A model generated the notes under the pieces. It saw only the letters and a program-made list of their open reading frames with translations, ran no database searches and was not told the origin of the DNA. From the NCBI RefSeq assembly GCF_013449725.1, contig NZ_JACCFF010000001.1:1302001-1366000 (forward strand): 64,000 nucleotides of DNA, given 5' to 3'. Below are positions 62,420 through 64,000 of this stretch, piece by piece. The position numbers were made by a program, and so were the translations under genes. This DNA comes from Mycobacteroides sp. LB1 (lineage in GTDB: Bacteria; Actinomycetota; Actinomycetes; Mycobacteriales; Mycobacteriaceae). Each line of letters begins with the position of its first letter. Position 1 is the first letter of the stretch.

Positions 62420-63952
62420 TCAGCCCGCAGCGGCCTTGGCGTGACGCGCGGCTTTGGCGACCGTGAAGATGTAATCGTCCAATGGGAAGGTCTGCGCGAC
62501 CTGCCGGGCCCGTTGTGTGGTCGCGGGCCGAATGTAGGCCGATTCGCCGTTGTGGTCGAAGTAGTAGCTGTTGGCGGTCCCGCAGTTGCCGGTCTGGAAC
62601 AAAGAGTAGGTGTACCTGGACCGTGCGTCCTCGGTCCAGGCATCAGCCGCCTCGGCCCGCACCTCGACATCGGTGGCGCCAAGCCGCTGTGCCTCGCGTA
62701 TCACCCGTCCAATGTGGATGGCCGCGGTGTCCACCACGCTGTGGTAGGTGCCACCGGTCCAGCCGTACTGGCCAAAGACGTTGAAGCTGTTGGGCAGTCC
62801 CGGGGTGGAGAAGCCGTGATAACTCAGGGGCAGGTGATTCTGATAGAAGTCGGCCAGGTCAAAGCCATGACGGCCGGTGACCGGTCGGTCCCGGTACACC
62901 TGCGGATCGAAGAACAACCGGAAACCGGTGGCAAGGATCAGGATGTCGATCTCTCGCTCCACACCCGAGACGGTACGAATGCCCTTGTCGGTGATGGTGT
63001 CTATCGGATCGGTGATCAGATCCACGTTGGCCCGGTTGAAGGTCGGCAGATAGGTGTTGGAGGTGGCCGGGCGCTTGCACCCGAAGTCGTAATCGGGGGT
63101 AAGTCTGGCTCGCAGCTCCTTGTCGGGTACCTGCAGTCGGTACGAGACATTGCCGAGCAGCCAGCGCACTGCAGCCGGGGTGTTTCCCAGACGACCGGCG
63201 TTCAGCACCCCATAGACAAGTGCGCCCCCGACGATGAACTCCAGGCTCTCCTGCAGCATCCGCTGCGTCCTGGGCACCCGACGGAACAGTGCCCGCAATG
63301 GTGCCGGCATGCTCGGGTCGATCTTGGGGAAGACCCAGATCGGGGTGCGTTGGTAGATATCGAGATGAGCCACTGTGCGCGCGATCTCGGGAACTATCTG
63401 CACCGCACTGGCACCAGTCCCGATCACCGCCACCCGCTTGCCCTTCAGATCCACGCTGTGGTCCCACGAGGCCGAGCGCAAGATGGTGCCGCCAAAATCT
63501 TCCAGCCCCTTCAGCTCGGCCGGTTTCGGCTCGGGGAACGGCCCGGCCGCGACGACGACGAACCGCGCCGTCACCTCCTGCCCGTTGACCTGCAGCCGCC
63601 ACATTTTGGCGTGCTCGTCCCACACGCGCGCACCAACGTCGCTGCCGAATCTGACGAAACGCAGCAGGTCGTTTTCGCGGTAGAGCCGCTCGATGTAGCT
63701 GAGCACTTCCTCGCCCTTGGCATAGAACCTGGTCCACTCCGGGTTCAGCGCGTGACGGAACTGGTACGCCTGGGCTGGGATATCCACACCGATACCGGGG
63801 TACACGTTCTGCCGCCAGGTGCCGCCGACGCCATCCATGCGCTCGTAGACGACGAAGTCGTCGATGCCCCCACGGTGCAGCTCGGCGGCGATACCGAAGC
63901 CGGCGAGCCCCGCTCCGATGACGGCGACGTGATGATCTGGCTGCTCGGTCAT
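62420..63952 (-). CDS. Flavin-containing monooxygenase (BVMO-like), fourth copy
   Basis: This 510-residue protein has FAD motif AVIGAGLAGFGIAAEL, VGGTWRQNVYPGIGVDIP and NADPH motif GTGASAVQIVPEIAR. The fingerprint reads FGGTILRSASW, with Arg at the His position. It is closest in layout to the 53018 protein (both have a W-D-H after the fingerprint). ATG at 63952 overlaps the stop of the preceding gene (ATGA), so it is in an operon that begins outside the window. Confidence 0.87.
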   Translation of the reverse strand: MTEQPDHHVAVIGAGLAGFGIAAELHRGGIDDFVVYERMDGVGGTWRQNVYPGIGVDIPAQAYQFRHALNPEWTRFYAKGEEVLSYIERLYRENDLLRFVRFGSDVGARVWDEHAKMWRLQVNGQEVTARFVVVAAGPFPEPKPAELKGLEDFGGTILRSASWDHSVDLKGKRVAVIGTGASAVQIVPEIARTVAHLDIYQRTPIWVFPKIDPSMPAPLRALFRRVPRTQRMLQESLEFIVGGALVYGVLNAGRLGNTPAAVRWLLGNVSYRLQVPDKELRARLTPDYDFGCKRPATSNTYLPTFNRANVDLITDPIDTITDKGIRTVSGVEREIDILILATGFRLFFDPQVYRDRPVTGRHGFDLADFYQNHLPLSYHGFSTPGLPNSFNVFGQYGWTGGTYHSVVDTAAIHIGRVIREAQRLGATDVEVRAEAADAWTEDARSRYTYSLFQTGNCGTANSYYFDHNGESAYIRPATTQRARQVAQTFPLDDYIFTVAKAARHAKAAAG

Positions 63953-64000
63953 GCGGTGGCCTCGTAGGTGAGTTCCTTGGACCAGCTCGGCTGCTGGGCG
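63949..64000 (-). CDS. C-terminal end of an upstream gene (partial)
   Basis: The frame ends AQQPSWSKELTYEATA followed by TGA, overlapping the monooxygenase start by 4 bp (ATGA). Only 16 codons are in the window. The overlap, the same strand and the codon use support a real gene, but its family cannot be told. Confidence 0.45.
   Translation of the reverse strand, partial: AQQPSWSKELTYEATA

Noticed and set aside
62318..63967. A 549-codon plus-strand open frame covering the monooxygenase
   Set aside because: The minus strand encodes a complete flavin monooxygenase with FAD and NADPH motifs; the plus-strand product is a Gly/His/Arg-rich shadow.
1..64000. CRISPR array, tRNA, rRNA, insertion sequence or prophage
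   Set aside because: No regularly spaced repeat with unique spacers, no cloverleaf or rRNA-like sequence, and no transposase, integrase or phage structural gene was seen on either strand.

Overview
The window is about 64 kb of high-GC actinobacterial chromosome, and the gene order says rapidly growing mycobacterium. It contains hemA-hemC-hemD-hemB, serB1-, Rv0495c- to Rv0502-, proC-, gpm1- and senX3-regX3-type genes. They follow the arrangement I remember for Mycobacterium tuberculosis Rv0489-Rv0513, in reverse orientation, together with a haemophore-family protein, an mce operon and the mycobacterial ribosomal protein bS22. My best guess is the Mycobacteroides abscessus-chelonae group; this is from memory of gene families, not from a search.

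Layout. 1-8 kb (minus strand): start of a copper P-type ATPase behind a TACCC-N5-GGGTA copper operator, a methyltransferase, four small membrane proteins, then the tetrapyrrole genes hemB, hemD, hemC and hemA, with a 32-bp tandem repeat between hemC and hemA. 8-13 kb: glutaredoxin-like protein, SerB-type phosphatase, MaoC-like dehydratase, an AraC regulator divergent from a DUF1254 lipoprotein, a haemophore-like protein and small secreted proteins. 13-24 kb: nitronate monooxygenase, a TetR regulator divergent from an MpaB/Lcp-type oxygenase, acyltransferase, epimerase, bS22, a BldC-like HTH protein, proC, a serine esterase, and R2lox with every metal and cross-link residue in place. 24-30 kb: two F420-dependent nitroreductases, thioesterase, TIM-barrel protein, Pro/Glu-rich membrane protein, ppx and an Mca-like deacetylase.

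From 30.6 to 59.3 kb lies an accessory lipid and monooxygenase block between two syntenic segments. It holds (a) a flavin monooxygenase/SRPBCC pair; (b) a TetR-controlled operon with an EphD-like hydrolase-dehydrogenase fusion, a KshB-like reductase, a ferredoxin that has lost one cluster cysteine and an SDR; (c) a complete ten-gene mce operon (yrbEA-yrbEB-mceA-F-mam-secreted protein) with its own TetR; (d) a mymA-like operon (HSL hydrolase, SDR, two monooxygenases, two SRPBCC proteins); and (e) a UbiB-family kinase behind a double-TetR regulator of the Mce3R type. Operons (a) and (d) share a 25-bp upstream element that differs at one position, which suggests one regulon.

The right end (59.4-64 kb) returns to core genes: regX3, senX3 with a repeat-built C-terminal tail, gpmA, and a fourth monooxygenase. 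All four flavin monooxygenases lack the histidine of the Baeyer-Villiger fingerprint. I saw no rRNA, tRNA, CRISPR array, insertion sequence or prophage gene.
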